The notes beneath the pieces were generated by a model. The model did not search any database and was not told where the DNA came from. It saw only the letters and a list, made by a program, of their open reading frames with translations. From assembly GCA_902782395.1 (NCBI GenBank), contig CACZNF010000106.1, positions 1-6,214 of the forward strand: DNA of 6,214 nucleotides, in the 5' to 3' direction. Every line of letters starts with the position of its first letter. Within the stretch, counting starts at the first letter, position 1. Below are positions 4,232-6,214 of this stretch, piece by piece. Origin of the DNA: an uncultured Erysipelotrichaceae bacterium. GTDB taxonomy: Bacteria; Bacillota_I; Bacilli_A; RFN20; CAG-826. The position numbers were made by a program, and so were the translations under genes.

Positions 4232-6214
4232 TTAAAATGATGATGCTTTATAAGTTATTGTTCCTTCGAAATCTGTTCTTCTGATTTTGATGTTGTGTCT
4301 ATTTAATGTCTCAACAACACTTTTTGAAGGATGACCAAATTTGTTATTCTTTCCACATGAAACAATCGCAGTTTTTGGGTTCATATAAGTAATAAACTCT
4401 TCACAAGATGATGTGTCTGAACCATGATGACCCACTTTTAAGATGTCACAAGGAATAGAGTTATAATCTTTGATTATTTTCTTTTCTACCCAGCTAGGAG
4501 CGTCGCCCATAATGACAAAGTCCTTGTTCAGAATATTAAAAGACAAAACTAAAGAGCGATCGTTTTCTTCGTTACTCGTTACGCCATAGGTGTTGTAGTT
4601 ATTGAATGTGAGATTACCAACACAGATGGGAAAAGAAGAATAATAATCATAGACGTGCTCAATACGAAACTGCTTTCTAAGGTTTTCTAAAGCCCCATAA
4701 TGGTCATAGTCATAATGAGTAATAAAGACACTATCGATTTTATAAATACGGTTCTTTCTTAAAAATGGAATCAAATTGTTATTAGCGATATCAGTATAAG
4801 TTAAGCCACCAGTATCAATTAATGTGACTCTATTATGTTCTCTAATAAATGTGCAATCACCCTGACCAACATTAACAAAAGAGACTTCGTTTGTTAACCT
4901 ATTATTTATCGGAATAGCGTAAAGTAAAACAATACTCACTAATCCAATAGATAATCCTCTTTCAATTGGAATAAATCCGATAGATAAATAATAAAAATAA
5001 ACAATATATAAGAAATAATAAACAAATAATAAGATCTGTGGGAGTTCAGGAATATAAGGTCCAAATGATAAGCTCTTAATTCCCGTGATATATCCTCTTA
5101 ATAAAAAGATAAATAAGCGATCAAAAGCGTAGATTGGAATCCTAAAGAAACATAATAAAGAAGTAACACCAATTAATAAGAACAACGGGGTACTTATTAA
5201 CTGTAAAGGAAAAGAGAAAATTACCATTTTATGGTAATATGCAATTTCAAAAGGAATAAAAAACAAATATATTGTAAAAGCTTTAAAGAAATAAGCCTGA
5301 TATTTATTATCGTTATATATGTCCTTAATCAAATAGGAAATAATTGGAATAAAGAAGCCTAAAATGAAGCTATCTTGATACGCTAAAAAGTGGTCAAAAA
5401 GTAAGCATAAGATACCCGCAAAAGAGATAACTTCTAAATAGGTGAACTTCCTTTTAAGCGGGTGTTTATTAATCCACTTCAAAAGCAAAATGAAAACTAC
5501 ACGTATCACACTAAATTTAGGTATCGTAAATACCATATAAATGGCCAAAAGTGTGATGGTTATTAGTTCTGCATGTTTATCCTGCAAGAATAGACCAAGC
5601 AAATAATTAAGTATTAAGGCAAATAGACCCACATAAAGACCACTCGCGGATAGAAACCTAGATAAATGCAGATTAGCAATTCTATCGCTCGTGACACTTT
5701 CTTCTCCATCAGAAAAAAGTATCGATCCCACTATTGCGCGCTCTTCACTAGTAAAATGACTAAGTGCTTTGTTTCTTGCCTCATTAATTCTTACAAAGTT
5801 ATGCCATTTCACATTAATCTTTCTTGCGTTTAAAGAATGAAAGACACCTTTGTTATTAAGATACTCTTTAAAATCAAAGCCAGATTCTAATGTCGCAAAG
5901 TCTAATTCTTCCTTTTTACCTTCAATAGAAAGGTAATCGCCCAAATCATAGGCGTGACCTTTACTATAAACATAGAGTCTTTCGCCTCCACTGTTTAGGA
6001 GGAAATAGTTTTCTTTTGCGGTATAAACAAATCCTGAATATGTGGTCTTGTTATAAGAAATATGCACAAAAGATAGGCCAAAGCCTAAAACTACTCCTCC
6101 TAAAGAAATTAATAAAGGAATAAGCTTAAACCTTTTAAAAACAAATAGAAGAAATAAGGCGACTACTATTAAGAGAATGATTAGTGATTTAGTAAGAACA
6201 TTGCCTAAATAAAA
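4232..6214 (-). CDS. comEC: ComEC/Rec2 DNA-uptake channel protein (5' end outside the window)
   Basis: ComEC forms the inner-membrane channel through which single-stranded DNA enters during natural transformation. The frame is open to the right edge: a GTG at 6067 could be mistaken for the start, but 49 further in-frame residues precede it, and they form two hydrophobic segments (LIILLIVVALFLLFVF and LIPLLISLGGVVLGFGLSF), the usual ComEC N-terminus. In the 660 visible residues the order is: two membrane segments (about 8-50); an OB-like DUF4131 domain (about 59-140); the multi-helix competence domain (about 145-440), with SASGLYVGL at 189-197; and a metallo-beta-lactamase-like domain (about 443-660). 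The last has GQGD at 450-453, the metal motif HYDYDH at 500-505, GDA at 570-572, HHGS at 596-599 and GHPS at 627-630, so a nuclease-like active site appears intact. One oddity is Y194 where most family members have His (SGLH). comEA, the usual upstream gene, would lie outside the window. Confidence 0.95.
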   Translation of the reverse strand, partial: FYLGNVLTKSLIILLIVVALFLLFVFKRFKLIPLLISLGGVVLGFGLSFVHISYNKTTYSGFVYTAKENYFLLNSGGERLYVYSKGHAYDLGDYLSIEGKKEELDFATLESGFDFKEYLNNKGVFHSLNARKINVKWHNFVRINEARNKALSHFTSEERAIVGSILFSDGEESVTSDRIANLHLSRFLSASGLYVGLFALILNYLLGLFLQDKHAELITITLLAIYMVFTIPKFSVIRVVFILLLKWINKHPLKRKFTYLEVISFAGILCLLFDHFLAYQDSFILGFFIPIISYLIKDIYNDNKYQAYFFKAFTIYLFFIPFEIAYYHKMVIFSFPLQLISTPLFLLIGVTSLLCFFRIPIYAFDRLFIFLLRGYITGIKSLSFGPYIPELPQILLFVYYFLYIVYFYYLSIGFIPIERGLSIGLVSIVLLYAIPINNRLTNEVSFVNVGQGDCTFIREHNRVTLIDTGGLTYTDIANNNLIPFLRKNRIYKIDSVFITHYDYDHYGALENLRKQFRIEHVYDYYSSFPICVGNLTFNNYNTYGVTSNEENDRSLVLSFNILNKDFVIMGDAPSWVEKKIIKDYNSIPCDILKVGHHGSDTSSCEEFITYMNPKTAIVSCGKNNKFGHPSKSVVETLNRHNIKIRRTDFEGTITYKASSF

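Noticed and set aside
6065..6067. GTG as the start of comEC, giving 611 residues
   Set aside because: The frame stays open for 49 more codons to the window edge and those codons encode the hydrophobic N-terminus typical of ComEC. The gene is truncated by the window.
1..6214. CRISPR array, tRNA, rRNA, insertion sequence or prophage
   Set aside because: No regularly spaced repeats, cloverleaf, rRNA-like stretch, transposase or phage gene was found when reading both strands.

Overview
The window looks like a chromosomal segment of a low-GC, Bacilli- or Mollicutes-related bacterium. The evidence is AT-rich third positions, TAA stops on every complete gene except the broken first holA frame (TGA), tryptophan encoded by TGG with TGA as a stop (so the standard bacterial code, not the mycoplasma code), and the typical Firmicute cluster comEC - holA - rpsT with rpsT convergent to holA. 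The exact taxon cannot be fixed from this window; an Acholeplasma-, RF39- or Erysipelotrichia-like lineage is an inference.

Plus strand, 1-2781: a YfcE/YsnB-type metallophosphoesterase; a 659-residue acyl/AMP-forming ligase fused to its own C-terminal acyl carrier domain, 13 bp downstream with a good ribosome binding site; then rpsT (ribosomal protein S20) behind its own extended -10 promoter. Minus strand, 6214-2786, read right to left: comEC (DNA-uptake channel, 5' end outside the window); a basic 119-residue protein of unknown function translationally close to comEC; and holA (DNA polymerase III delta subunit). rpsT and holA end 4 bp apart, tail to tail, and the best terminator for rpsT lies inside the last codons of holA on the opposite strand.

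Three things deserve attention. (1) holA is broken into two frames by what looks like a one-base loss; both halves are otherwise well conserved and would give a normal 318-residue protein. (2) The metallophosphoesterase and holA lack Shine-Dalgarno sequences but each has a TANNNT -10 box spaced so that transcription would start exactly on the A of the ATG, suggesting leaderless mRNAs, whereas the acyl-ligase, rpsT and 119-residue genes have ordinary ribosome binding sites. (3) Between holA and the 119-residue gene, a plus-strand promoter with a perfect TTGACA runs straight into a strong intrinsic terminator, predicting a roughly 40-nt hairpin RNA or a gated antisense transcript against the 119-residue gene and comEC.

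Apart from these, the window is housekeeping and competence DNA. I see no transposon, phage gene, CRISPR array, tRNA or rRNA. No stretch of more than 300 bases lacks a gene; the longest gap is the 117 bp upstream of holA.
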